Shown: piece after piece, positions 1 through 7,300 of the stretch
Numbering within the stretch: position 1 is the stretch's first letter
How the letters are laid out: each line of letters begins with the position of its first letter
Source of the DNA: Bacillota bacterium
GTDB lineage: Bacteria > Bacillota > Clostridia > Christensenellales > UMGS416
Length of the DNA stretch: 34,836 nucleotides
Assembly: GCA_023409755.1 (NCBI GenBank)
Contig: JAEYRA010000127.1
Coordinates: forward strand, 1 to 34,836
Reading direction: 5' to 3'
Notes under the pieces: model-generated
Database searches by the model: none
What the model saw: only the letters and a program-made list of their open reading frames with translations
What the model was told of the DNA's origin: nothing
Translations under genes and position numbers: made by a program

Positions 1-5
1 ATGGA

Positions 6-857
6 CTATCCGGCAGCCTTTTCCGTTTCGCGTAGGAATCTCTCTTCGTATGCGTTTTGAAGCTTACGCAGAATCTCCGGCGCTGCTCCGCCGACGGGCT
101 TCCCGTCTATTTCACAAGCCTGGACGCAAAGAGCGGTTGTGCTGGTGACAATAATCTCGTCGGCGTCCATCATCTCGTCTAGAGTAAAAGCTTCCTCCCG
201 CACAAAAACCCCATTTTCGCGCGCCAGCTGCAGTAGATGCATGCGAGTGATTCCGGGCAGGATGAATTGATTCAGCGGATGGGTGCGCAAAGTTCCGTTT
301 TGGATAATCAGGATATTGCTGTGCGAGCACTCTGTGACCATACTACCCCGACAAAATACTGCCTCGTGGCAGCCCATCTCCTTTGCGCGCTGGCTGGCAA
401 GTACGTTCGGGATAAGGTTGAGCGTCTTGATATTGCACATCTGGTAGCGGTAATCCTGGACGGTTGTCAGTTTGATTTTCCGTCTGATATCCTGCATGGC
501 AGCCGGGCGAACCATAATCATCAGGTTTGCCGAAACACCATCGGGAAACGAGTGTTCGCGCCGCGCTGTGCCGCGGGTAGCCTGCCAGTAGAGTACGGCG
601 TCGTTTCCGTCAATCCGATCAACCATATCCTGCAGTACACCGGCAAGCCGGTCGCGGGACATATCAAAGGATATCTCAAGCAGCCGGCAGCTGTTATAGA
701 ATCTGTCCAGATGATCATCAATAGCAAAGGGGATGCGGTTACGGACAGCGACCGCTTCATATACGCCATCTCCGAAGTATACACCGCGGTCCAGCATCGG
801 GACTTTCATCTGATCGATTGGGCCGAATTCGCCGTTGTAATAGCCAACATCAATCAT
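6..857 (-). CDS. dat: D-amino acid aminotransferase (PLP fold type IV)
   Basis: This 283-residue protein belongs to the class IV aminotransferases and most likely moves amino groups between D-alanine, D-glutamate and their 2-oxo acids, supplying D-amino acids for peptidoglycan. Lys144 in CNIKTLNLIPN is the expected PLP lysine. The stretch TRGTARREHSFP near residues 94-105 has the Arg and His spaced as in the carboxylate-binding pair of Bacillus D-amino acid transaminase, which favours this over branched-chain aminotransferase. I chose the ATG at 857 because GGAGGAG lies just upstream; the open frame extends 17 codons further without a ribosome site. Base composition is visibly less GC-rich than the surface-glycan genes that follow. 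It is separated from them by a tRNA gene and its terminator, so it is probably a single-gene unit. Confidence 0.85.
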   Translation of the reverse strand: MIDVGYYNGEFGPIDQMKVPMLDRGVYFGDGVYEAVAVRNRIPFAIDDHLDRFYNSCRLLEISFDMSRDRLAGVLQDMVDRIDGNDAVLYWQATRGTARREHSFPDGVSANLMIMVRPAAMQDIRRKIKLTTVQDYRYQMCNIKTLNLIPNVLASQRAKEMGCHEAVFCRGSMVTECSHSNILIIQNGTLRTHPLNQFILPGITRMHLLQLARENGVFVREEAFTLDEMMDADEIIVTSTTALCVQACEIDGKPVGGAAPEILRKLQNAYEERFLRETEKAAG

Positions 858-949
858 TTCAGTTCTCCTCCTGCAAAGTGCTCCGTTCGGTGTATCGCTT
901 TGTGCCATTCTGATACGGTTATTGCCTATTGGATGCCCTCGTCATCAAA

Positions 950-955
950 ATTATA
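950..955 (-). promoter_or_regulatory. Possible -10 element for dat
   Basis: On the minus strand this reads TATAAT, about 93 bases upstream of the dat start. No good -35 is visible at the right distance; the expected position lies inside the tRNA terminator. The assignment is tentative. Confidence 0.3.
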
Positions 956-968
956 ACGGCTTCATCAA

Positions 969-1004
969 TAACACAAAAGGCCCCTCTGGCGAGAGACCTT
1001 TTGT
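969..1004 (-). terminator. Intrinsic terminator after tRNA-Ala
   Basis: ACAAAAGG at 973-980 pairs with CCTTTTGT at 997-1004, with a further CTCT/AGAG pairing inside. On the minus strand the 3' arm ends in CCTTTTGTGTTATT, only a few bases past the CCA end of the tRNA. It fits the end of the tRNA transcript. Confidence 0.65.
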
Positions 1005-1007
1005 TAG

Positions 1008-1083
1008 TGGTGGAGATGAGGGGATTCGAACCCCTGGCCTCCGCGATGCGAACGCGGCGCTATACCAACTTAGCCACACCCCC
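1008..1083 (-). tRNA. tRNA-Ala (anticodon CGC), CCA encoded
   Basis: The reverse complement folds into a complete cloverleaf of 76 bases. The acceptor arm GGGGGTG pairs with CATCTCC and includes the G3-U70 wobble pair that identifies alanine tRNAs. The anticodon loop TTCGCAT sits on a CCGCG/CGCGG stem and gives anticodon CGC, reading GCG codons. The T arm AGGGGTTCGAATCCCCT is intact and the 3' CCA is encoded in the DNA. A promoter lies just upstream and a terminator just downstream, so it appears to be transcribed alone. Confidence 0.96.
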
Positions 1084-1110
1084 ATGCAACGGTTCCCCGT
1101 GCAGTATGGA

Positions 1111-1140
1111 ATTATAGCACACATGGCCCGCTCCCGGCAA
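1111..1140 (-). promoter_or_regulatory. Promoter of tRNA-Ala
   Basis: On the minus strand -35 TTGCCG (1135-1140) and an extended -10 TGCTATAAT (hexamer 1111-1116) are separated by 18 bases. The -10 ends about 27 bases before the mature 5' end of the tRNA. The site lies back to back with the promoter of the first licD gene. Confidence 0.7.
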
Positions 1141-1172
1141 TCCCCATTTTCAAAGAAAACCGGGCGGCACTG

Positions 1173-1181
1173 TGGTATACT
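1173..1181 (+). promoter_or_regulatory. Extended -10 promoter of licD-like gene; likely leaderless start
   Basis: TGGTATACT is an extended -10 element (TG, one base, TATACT at 1176-1181). Transcription would be expected to begin about seven bases later, almost exactly at the ATG at 1189. No ribosome binding site is present before that ATG and no convincing -35 is visible. The same arrangement recurs before the ynzC-like gene at 33436. Confidence 0.5.
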
Positions 1182-1188
1182 GATGAGT

Positions 1189-2022
1189 ATGAACACGACA
1201 GAGAACGCGCTGGACCCCAAAACGCTGGAACGGCTGCATGCCCACCACCTGCAGGCCCTGCTGGAAGCCGACCGCCTGTGCCGCCGGCATGGGCTGCGCT
1301 ACTTCCTGCTGGCCGGCACCCTGCTGGGAGCGGTGCGCCACCATGGCCCCATCCCCTGGGATGATGACCTGGACATCGGGCTCCTGCGGGAGGATTACGA
1401 GCGCTTCCTGCACGTGGCGGGTGAGGAGCTGGACGGGCGGTTCTTCCTGCAGGCCAACGCCACCGACCCCGGTTACTTCCTGTGCTATGCCAAGCTGCGC
1501 GTCAACGGCACCCGGATGGTGGAGGCCAACGCTGTCGGCTGTGCCATGCACCAGGGGGTGTACATCGATGTCTTCCCGCTGGACGCCGTGCCCGATGGAA
1601 CGCTGGCGCGGTGGTGGCACAAATGGAGCACGACCGTACTCATCCGCGCGGCGCTGGCACGCAGCGATTGGCGGATGCTGCGCGGTGGCCGGCTGCGGCA
1701 CACGCTGCACCGGGTGACCAAGGCTCTGACACGGCCCCTCCCGCTGGGCACCTGGCTGCGGTGGACCGACCGGGCGATGGCGCGCTACAAAAACAAAAAA
1801 ACCACCCGGGTGGTGAACCTGGGCGGCTCCTATGGCTATGAGCGGGAGACGCTCAAACGCGCCTACTTTGACGACACGGTGGAACTCGATTTTGCCGGGC
1901 ACAAGGTATGTGCCCCGGCCCGATGGCACGAGCTGCTGACCGACTACTACGGTGATTACATGACGCCCCCGCCCGAAAGCCAGCGCCATAACCGCCATCA
2001 GGCGGTGGAGCTTGATCTGTAA
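1189..2022 (+). CDS. LicD-family phosphotransferase (first copy)
   Basis: A 277-residue LicD/fukutin-type nucleotidyltransferase-fold protein. LicD enzymes move a phosphorylated small group (phosphocholine in the type member) from a CDP/CMP-activated donor onto a glycan, in the cytoplasm or at the inner membrane face. The hallmark block is present: LAGTLLGAVRHHG followed by PWDDDLDIG (about residues 57-64), with the Asp cluster that binds metal, and a GDYMTPPP block near the C-terminus. The long open frame runs back through the tRNA gene, so the start must be the ATG at 1189 or 1183; neither has a ribosome site and an extended -10 abuts them. It converges on a second licD-like gene, with four bases between their stop codons. 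Given the adjacent phosphonate genes, a phosphonate rather than choline donor is inferred. Confidence 0.85.
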   Translation: MNTTENALDPKTLERLHAHHLQALLEADRLCRRHGLRYFLLAGTLLGAVRHHGPIPWDDDLDIGLLREDYERFLHVAGEELDGRFFLQANATDPGYFLCYAKLRVNGTRMVEANAVGCAMHQGVYIDVFPLDAVPDGTLARWWHKWSTTVLIRAALARSDWRMLRGGRLRHTLHRVTKALTRPLPLGTWLRWTDRAMARYKNKKTTRVVNLGGSYGYERETLKRAYFDDTVELDFAGHKVCAPARWHELLTDYYGDYMTPPPESQRHNRHQAVELDL

Positions 2023-2026
2023 GCCC

Positions 2027-2845
2027 TCAGCCGTCGTACTCGGCGCTGTTGAAGGAGTGCTTGATGACCCTCTTCTCCGGCGGAGGCGGGGTCATGTAGT
2101 CCCCATAGATGTGGGTGAGCAGAAAATCGTATTCACCCGGCACCGGCATGGGGTGGCCTTCAAACGGCAGCATTTGGGTGCGCTCATAGACCGACGAGGG
2201 TGCCGTGCGCGCCCGCAGGCTTTGGTAGCTCGCCAGCGTGGCCGTGAAGCGGTTGCCGGGCCGCCCGTTGTACCAGGTGAACGCACGGTGCAACACACGG
2301 TGAATGGTACCCACCGGGAAGAGAACCGCAAACAACCCCACCACGCGCTGTTTGGCGGTAAGGGGTGGCCGAAGGCCCAGTTTCAGCGTCAGCATGGTGC
2401 GGAAGACACGGATCGTCTGGCCCTGCAGCCAGTGGCCGAAGCCATGGTCGCTGGGCACGCTCTCCATGGGGAAGATGTCTATATACGGGCCGTTGTGGTC
2501 GGTCAGGTGGGCGATGTGCTGCTGGCGGTACTTCTGCTCCCCCTCCACCAGCCGCACCTTGATGAACGGCGACCAGTAGTTCTTCACCGTGGTGGGGTGC
2601 TGCACCTCATACTTGGGGGCCAGCGCCGCCGGGGCGATGGTGAGGAAGCGCTCGTAGTCCTCCCGCATCATCAGCAGGTCCACGTCGTCGTCCCAGGGGA
2701 TGAAGCCATGGTGGCGCACCGCACCCAGCAGCGTCCCCTCCCCCAGGAAGAACGGGATACCGTGCTCACGGCACAATGCCGCCACGTCCAGCAGGATGCC
2801 CAGCTCAATGCGCTGCAGCTCGTGGATCTCGTCCATCATCTCCAA
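2027..2845 (-). CDS. LicD-family phosphotransferase (second copy)
   Basis: A 272-residue LicD-type protein, last gene of the phosphonate operon and a clear paralogue of the convergent gene at 1189-2022. It shares the blocks GTLLGAVRHHG, IPWDDDVDL (about 50-57), REDYERFL and GDYMTPPPPEKR. Translation probably starts at TTG 2845 (or the in-frame ATG at 2839), with GGGAGAGGG upstream; 24 bases separate it from the stop of the preceding fusion gene. LicD proteins attach phosphoryl-linked groups to surface glycans. Being co-transcribed with PEP mutase and a nucleotidyltransferase, it is the best candidate for adding the phosphonate to the polymer. The acceptor sugar is not known from the sequence. 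Confidence 0.87.
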   Translation of the reverse strand: MEMMDEIHELQRIELGILLDVAALCREHGIPFFLGEGTLLGAVRHHGFIPWDDDVDLLMMREDYERFLTIAPAALAPKYEVQHPTTVKNYWSPFIKVRLVEGEQKYRQQHIAHLTDHNGPYIDIFPMESVPSDHGFGHWLQGQTIRVFRTMLTLKLGLRPPLTAKQRVVGLFAVLFPVGTIHRVLHRAFTWYNGRPGNRFTATLASYQSLRARTAPSSVYERTQMLPFEGHPMPVPGEYDFLLTHIYGDYMTPPPPEKRVIKHSFNSAEYDG

Positions 2846-2869
2846 CTTTTTGTTCCCTCTCCCCCGTTG

Positions 2870-4684
2870 TCAGCCTAATATCTGGCGGTACAGTCTCTCG
2901 ATGTCCCCGTGGCTGAGCGCGACGGGGTTGTTCTTCAGCCGCACGGGGTTGACCGACTCCACCAGCACATCGAGCGGTGGCTCGCCCTCCCGCGCGGGCA
3001 GGGCCAGGTTAAGTGCCGCGAAGTAATCACGGTACACCGCGTAGGCCTGTTCCACGTCCTCCACCCCGAAGCCCTCGCAGATGGCCGCGAAGGACGCGTT
3101 CAGGTGGGCATCATTGGGGTTGGCCTTCTGCCAGTCGATCATGTGGCGCCACAGCGGCCCAAGGCACAGGCCCACCGCGTGTCCATGGGCAGCGCGGTAG
3201 AGGCTGGAGATCTTGTAGCTCATGGCATGGGCCGCCGTTGTCTGGCAGATGTTGATGGCATGCCCACTGAGGTTGGAGGCTTCCATCATCGCGGGGAACA
3301 CCGCGGCGTCACCAGTCAGGTACCGCTGCCAGTTGGCCAGAACGAGCGCCATGCCCCGTTTAGCATAGGCGCGGCACTCCTCGGTGGTGTTGACCGACCA
3401 GCAGGCCTCAATGCACTGGCAGAGCGCGTCCGTCATCGTGGCCTTGCGCTGGTAATCCGGCAGCGTCTGCAGGAACGCCGGGTCGAGGATGACGACGTCG
3501 GGCAGCAACGTATCGTGGGCCAGGGACTGCTTCTCCCCCTGGTAGTAGATGACGCTGAATCGGGTGGACTCGCTGCCGGTGCCGGCGGTGGTGGGTAGGC
3601 ATAGGTGGGGCAGCGGCGAATACACCGGGGCTTGCTTCAGGTAGTTTTCCTCCGGGGACAGGTCCGCGAACATCTTGATGGCCTTGGCGGTATCGATGGC
3701 ACTGCCGCCTCCGATGGAGAGGAGCACATCACAGCCCTCGCGGCGCAGGAGTTCCAGCCCAGCCACCGCTTCCTCATACTTGGGGTTGGGGCTGAAGCCC
3801 ATGAACGGCACCACCGGGATGGGCAGATCACGCACAGTTTTACTCACAAAGAGCGTGTCGAAGAAACTGTCACAGACCAGCAGCGCTTTCTTGGCGCCGA
3901 AGGAGGAGAGCACCTCGCCCATGCGGTGGGAGCTCTCCGGGCCGGAGAGGATCCGCTGCTCGCGCCAGTCAAAGGCGCGGATGGCCTCGGACACACGGGC
4001 CTGGTCCTCCAGATTGTCGATCTCGTCGATGTAATAGCCGTCGTAGGAGAAGGCCTTGACGTGCAGATCCGCCAGAATCTCGTTCAGGGCGTTGTCAGCA
4101 TAGACCTTCTCGTTGCCCGCGGCGATGAAGTCCGCCACCCGGTCGCTCCAGGCCTGGAGCGCCGCCGCTGAGAGCTTGTAGAGCGGCTGGAAGGCCACGC
4201 AGTCCGCGTCAAAGATGTGGATGGAAACCTCCCGCACCTCGCCATCAATGATCCTGGCCTTGAAGTCCTTTTCCGGCAGGGCCTTGGCGGCGTTGACCAC
4301 CCCCAGCGAATCGGGGCAGGCCAGCACGTCCTCGATGAGCTTCCGGTCAAAGACAAGGTCGCCATGCAGTACCAGCGCGTCGTCGTTCAAATAGGGCCGC
4401 GCCAGATGCATGGAGTAGATGTAGTTCGTCTGGTCGTAGCGGTCGTTCTGCACAAACGCGAAGGACAGCCCCGCAAACTGGGGCTGGCCGCAGACGGATT
4501 CAATCTGCTCCCGGTGGGGGCCCGTGGTGATGACGAACTCCCGGATGCCGCAAGCCGACAGGATGCGAAGCTGCCGGGCAAGGATCGTCTCCCCATTGGC
4601 CAGCACGGCCATGGACTTGTGGTTGTGCTTGGTGAAGTCCCCCATGCGGTTGCCCACACCGGAATTGAAAATGACCGCTTTCAC
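2870..4684 (-). CDS. Fusion: LicC-like nucleotidyltransferase + iron-type phosphonoacetaldehyde reductase
   Basis: One 604-residue frame carries two enzymes. Residues 1 to about 235 are an RmlA/LicC-type nucleotidyltransferase: FNSGVGNRMG at the N-terminus, Lys23 in the usual catalytic position, and HGDLVFD (107-113) for metal binding. Residues from about 245 to the end are an iron-type alcohol dehydrogenase with SIGGGSAIDTAKA (323-335) and PTTAGTGSE for NAD(P) binding, and HAMSYK plus HGHA in the metal site. The dehydrogenase half resembles phosphonate-associated reductases that turn phosphonoacetaldehyde into 2-hydroxyethylphosphonate; the first half would then load the product onto a nucleotide, probably CMP. 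At residue 423 a Gln stands where many family members have a metal-binding His. The start is GTG 4684, behind GGAGG. The domain calls are firm; the substrates are inferred from the operon. Confidence 0.85.
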   Translation of the reverse strand: MKAVIFNSGVGNRMGDFTKHNHKSMAVLANGETILARQLRILSACGIREFVITTGPHREQIESVCGQPQFAGLSFAFVQNDRYDQTNYIYSMHLARPYLNDDALVLHGDLVFDRKLIEDVLACPDSLGVVNAAKALPEKDFKARIIDGEVREVSIHIFDADCVAFQPLYKLSAAALQAWSDRVADFIAAGNEKVYADNALNEILADLHVKAFSYDGYYIDEIDNLEDQARVSEAIRAFDWREQRILSGPESSHRMGEVLSSFGAKKALLVCDSFFDTLFVSKTVRDLPIPVVPFMGFSPNPKYEEAVAGLELLRREGCDVLLSIGGGSAIDTAKAIKMFADLSPEENYLKQAPVYSPLPHLCLPTTAGTGSESTRFSVIYYQGEKQSLAHDTLLPDVVILDPAFLQTLPDYQRKATMTDALCQCIEACWSVNTTEECRAYAKRGMALVLANWQRYLTGDAAVFPAMMEASNLSGHAINICQTTAAHAMSYKISSLYRAAHGHAVGLCLGPLWRHMIDWQKANPNDAHLNASFAAICEGFGVEDVEQAYAVYRDYFAALNLALPAREGEPPLDVLVESVNPVRLKNNPVALSHGDIERLYRQILG

Positions 4685-4715
4685 GCCGTATACCTCCCCA
4701 TGCCCGCCGGGTGCC

Positions 4716-5828
4716 CTAACGGCTGCCCAGCAGTGCCATCATGTCGCGCTTGTTCTGTTCGGGGGCGATGGTGGGCCGCCCCAGCTCGGGCCGCGAGCCC
4801 TGGTTGACATAGACGACCAGTGCTGCCAGGGGCTCCCCAGCCACGCGCTGGAGGCCCGCTTCCAGCTCCTCCGCCGTGCGCACACCGAGCACCGTGCGGA
4901 AGCCGACGGCCTTGAGCACGCCTTCCACGTCGATGTCCAGCGCCACCGTGGGCTGCCCGCCCACCGACTCATGCGCGCCGTTGTTGATGAGCACATAATG
5001 GTAGTTGGGGCCGGCCACACTGGCCGCTACGGCCATGCCGCCCATGTGCATCAGGAACGAGCCGTCGCCATCCACACACCACACCGGCCGGTCGGTGCCC
5101 AGGGAGAACCCCAGTGCGATGGACGCCGTGTGGCCCATGGAGCCGACCGTCAGGAAGTCATGCTTATGGCCCTGCCCGCGCCGCTCGCGAATCTCAAAGA
5201 TCTCCCGCGAGGTTTTGCCGGTGGTGGAGACGACGAGCGCCTCCTCCCCAACGGCGGCGAGGATGTGCTCCAACGCCTGCTCGCGGCTCATGGTGAAGCG
5301 CGCGGCAGCCTTGGGGGCCTTGCAGGGGGTGAAGGCATCCTTGCGAACGATGAGTGCGATGGGCTTCCCCTCGGTTTTCAGATATTCGTGGCAGGCATTG
5401 AGGTGCCCCTCGTAGTCATCGTCCAGCACGCGGTAGGCAATGCCCATGGCATCGAGCAGGCCAAGTGTCACCTTGCCCTGCTTGACGTGCTGGGGCTCGT
5501 CGTGCACGCCGGGCTCGCCACGCCAGCCGATGATGAGAAGCATGGGCACGCGATAAACGTCCTCATCCGCCAGCGACAGCAACGGGTTCACCGTGTTGCC
5601 CTGGCCGGAGTTTTGCATATACACCACGCCATAGCGCCCGGTGGCCACGTGGTAACCGGCGGCAATGCCCACGGCGTTGCCCTCGTTGGCGGCGATGATG
5701 TTGCGCTCCTTGGGGCTGTTCATCTGGATGCAGGCACACAGGTTCTGCAGCAGCGAATCGGGCACGCCGGCAAAGAAGTCCATCTGCCGGGCGAGCAGCG
5801 CGTCGTAGAATGCCTTGGTCTCAATCAT
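4716..5828 (-). CDS. ppd: Phosphonopyruvate decarboxylase
   Basis: This 370-residue thiamine diphosphate enzyme decarboxylates phosphonopyruvate to phosphonoacetaldehyde, the irreversible step that pulls the unfavourable PEP mutase reaction forward. The N-terminal half has the cofactor-activating Glu in AANEGNAVG (about residue 49). The C-terminal half has the ThDP motif from GDGS (254-257) to NN (282-283), followed by GAHESVGGQPT, typical of this subfamily as opposed to acetolactate synthase or sulfopyruvate decarboxylase. The ATG at 5828 is preceded by GAGGAAG, which overlaps the stop region of the PEP mutase gene; 12 bases separate the two genes. The following fusion gene starts 31 bases after this stop. 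Identity is strong from both motifs and neighbours. Confidence 0.93.
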   Translation of the reverse strand: MIETKAFYDALLARQMDFFAGVPDSLLQNLCACIQMNSPKERNIIAANEGNAVGIAAGYHVATGRYGVVYMQNSGQGNTVNPLLSLADEDVYRVPMLLIIGWRGEPGVHDEPQHVKQGKVTLGLLDAMGIAYRVLDDDYEGHLNACHEYLKTEGKPIALIVRKDAFTPCKAPKAAARFTMSREQALEHILAAVGEEALVVSTTGKTSREIFEIRERRGQGHKHDFLTVGSMGHTASIALGFSLGTDRPVWCVDGDGSFLMHMGGMAVAASVAGPNYHYVLINNGAHESVGGQPTVALDIDVEGVLKAVGFRTVLGVRTAEELEAGLQRVAGEPLAALVVYVNQGSRPELGRPTIAPEQNKRDMMALLGSR

Positions 5829-5840
5829 GTGTCCACTTCC

Positions 5841-7151
5841 TCAAATTTCGTCGGGGATCAGCCGCAGCACTTCCTTGATGGGAAGGCAGTCCTCGTCGGC
5901 TTCCTTGCTGCGGCCGTGCTCCAGGATCTTCTCCGCCGTGTGCAGCATGGCCGGGTAGGCGCTGCGCAGCAGGTGGTTGGCATAGATGATGATGTTGCCG
6001 CCGATGGCACTGAGTTCCTCTTCGGTGTACTGGTTGTAGGTCGTGGGCACCAGCACCACCGGCACGTCGGCCGAATACTCCCGGAAGCGGCGCATGAACT
6101 CGACGATCTCACGGCCGTCCTTTTCCTTGCTGTGGATCATGATGCCGTCAGCCCCGGCGTCGATGTAGATCTTGGCACGCATCAGCGCGTCGTCGATGCC
6201 CATGCCGGCAATGAGGCTCTCCAACCGGGCGATGATCATGAAGTCCCGCGTCACCTGGGCCTGCTTGCCGGTGTTGATCTTCCGGGCGAAGGCGTGGGGG
6301 TCATCGAGCACCTGCACCGCGTCGGTGCCAAAGAGTGAGTTCTGCTTGAGGCCGGTCTTATCCTCAATGATGACGGCCGAGATGCCCAGCCGCTCCAGGG
6401 TCCGCACGGTATAGGCAAAGTGCTCGGTGCGGCCGCCGGTGTCGCCGTCCAGAATGATGGGCTTGGTCGTCACTTCCATGATCTCGTTGATGGTGTTGAT
6501 GCGGCTGGTGATGTCCACGAGCTCAATGTCGGGCTTACCCTTGAAGGACGAGTCACAAAGCGAGCTCACCCACATGGCATCATATTCCTTGCGGGTACCA
6601 TCGCCGTTGTCGATGTTGACGTTCTCCACAATGAGGCCGGTGAGGCCGTTGGAGGCTTCCATCACCCGGAGGTAGGGCTTGAGCTTCAGCATCCGCCGGA
6701 GCTTGCCGCGCCGCACATCGGGGGTGTTCAGCAGGGGGCGGAGATGGCTGTCGATCTCGCTGCCGGAGACGCCGCGGGTGTAGGGCACCTCAATGAGCTT
6801 GCCGCCGTAGGCTTCCAGCTCGCGGAGCACCTCGGCCCGCACCACCGACTGCACACCGGTCTGCCAGTCATCGCCATGCACCACATAGTCGGGCTGCAGC
6901 AGCCGCAGGTTCTCGGTGTAGGAGAGGGTGTTCTGGCGCACCACACGGCTGACCTGCCGCATGCTGAGGAACAGCCGCTCCCGTGTTTCATAATCAAGCA
7001 CCGGAAGACGCTTGTAGGTGGCAATGGCTTCGTCGGTTAAGAGACCAATCGTCACGTCGCCCAGCTTCGCGCCTTCCTCAATGATGTTGATGTGTCCCTT
7101 ATGGATGATGTCCGCCGACATTGCAATGTACACCGTCGGTCGCTTCTCCAT
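5841..7151 (-). CDS. pepM: Phosphoenolpyruvate mutase with N-terminal cytidylyltransferase domain
   Basis: PEP mutase makes the carbon-phosphorus bond, rearranging phosphoenolpyruvate to phosphonopyruvate. The mutase domain (about residues 155-436) holds the diagnostic block EDKTGLKQNS (263-272), which separates it from isocitrate lyase-like relatives, and DGDTGG (235-240). Residues 1 to about 140 form a TagD/glycerol-3-phosphate cytidylyltransferase-like domain with HKGH (17-20) and GVSGSEI (127-133) in place of the usual ISTT-type motif. Such fusions are known in phosphonate clusters; what the extra domain activates here is not established. It is the first gene of a four-gene operon. GGGAGGG precedes the ATG, and a perfect consensus promoter lies about 120 bases upstream. 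Confidence 0.94.
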   Translation of the reverse strand: MEKRPTVYIAMSADIIHKGHINIIEEGAKLGDVTIGLLTDEAIATYKRLPVLDYETRERLFLSMRQVSRVVRQNTLSYTENLRLLQPDYVVHGDDWQTGVQSVVRAEVLRELEAYGGKLIEVPYTRGVSGSEIDSHLRPLLNTPDVRRGKLRRMLKLKPYLRVMEASNGLTGLIVENVNIDNGDGTRKEYDAMWVSSLCDSSFKGKPDIELVDITSRINTINEIMEVTTKPIILDGDTGGRTEHFAYTVRTLERLGISAVIIEDKTGLKQNSLFGTDAVQVLDDPHAFARKINTGKQAQVTRDFMIIARLESLIAGMGIDDALMRAKIYIDAGADGIMIHSKEKDGREIVEFMRRFREYSADVPVVLVPTTYNQYTEEELSAIGGNIIIYANHLLRSAYPAMLHTAEKILEHGRSKEADEDCLPIKEVLRLIPDEI

Positions 7152-7164
7152 GGTGATCCCTCCC

Positions 7165-7238
7165 GCGCCAGTGGGCGCTGTCTCTTTATTCTAGTATTAC
7201 AGTCCGGTCGTCCATTCAATCGCCCGCTCCGCGGAGCG
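7165..7238 (-). promoter_or_regulatory. Leader of the phosphonate operon with two hairpins
   Basis: The untranslated leader of roughly 110 bases contains a perfect 14-base palindrome, CGCTCCGCGGAGCG, at 7225-7238. A second short hairpin, GCGCC-CACT-GGCGC on the minus strand (7165-7178), directly abuts the GGGAGGG ribosome site of pepM. The palindrome could be an operator or an RNA stem, and the second hairpin could affect ribosome access. There is no U-run, so neither looks like a terminator. Confidence 0.4.
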
Positions 7239-7271
7239 CTTACACAAATCCCCGGTCATCAGCCGTTGGCA

Positions 7272-7300
7272 ATTATACAAAACCACTCAAACGCTGTCAA
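7272..7300 (-). promoter_or_regulatory. Consensus sigma-A promoter of the phosphonate operon
   Basis: On the minus strand TTGACA (7295-7300) and TATAAT (7272-7277) are separated by exactly 17 bases, a perfect consensus. The -35 lies inside the last codons of the upstream glycosyltransferase gene, whose stop is at 7287-7289. The phosphonate genes can thus be transcribed apart from the glycan operon, although read-through is also possible because no terminator is visible between them. Confidence 0.88.
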
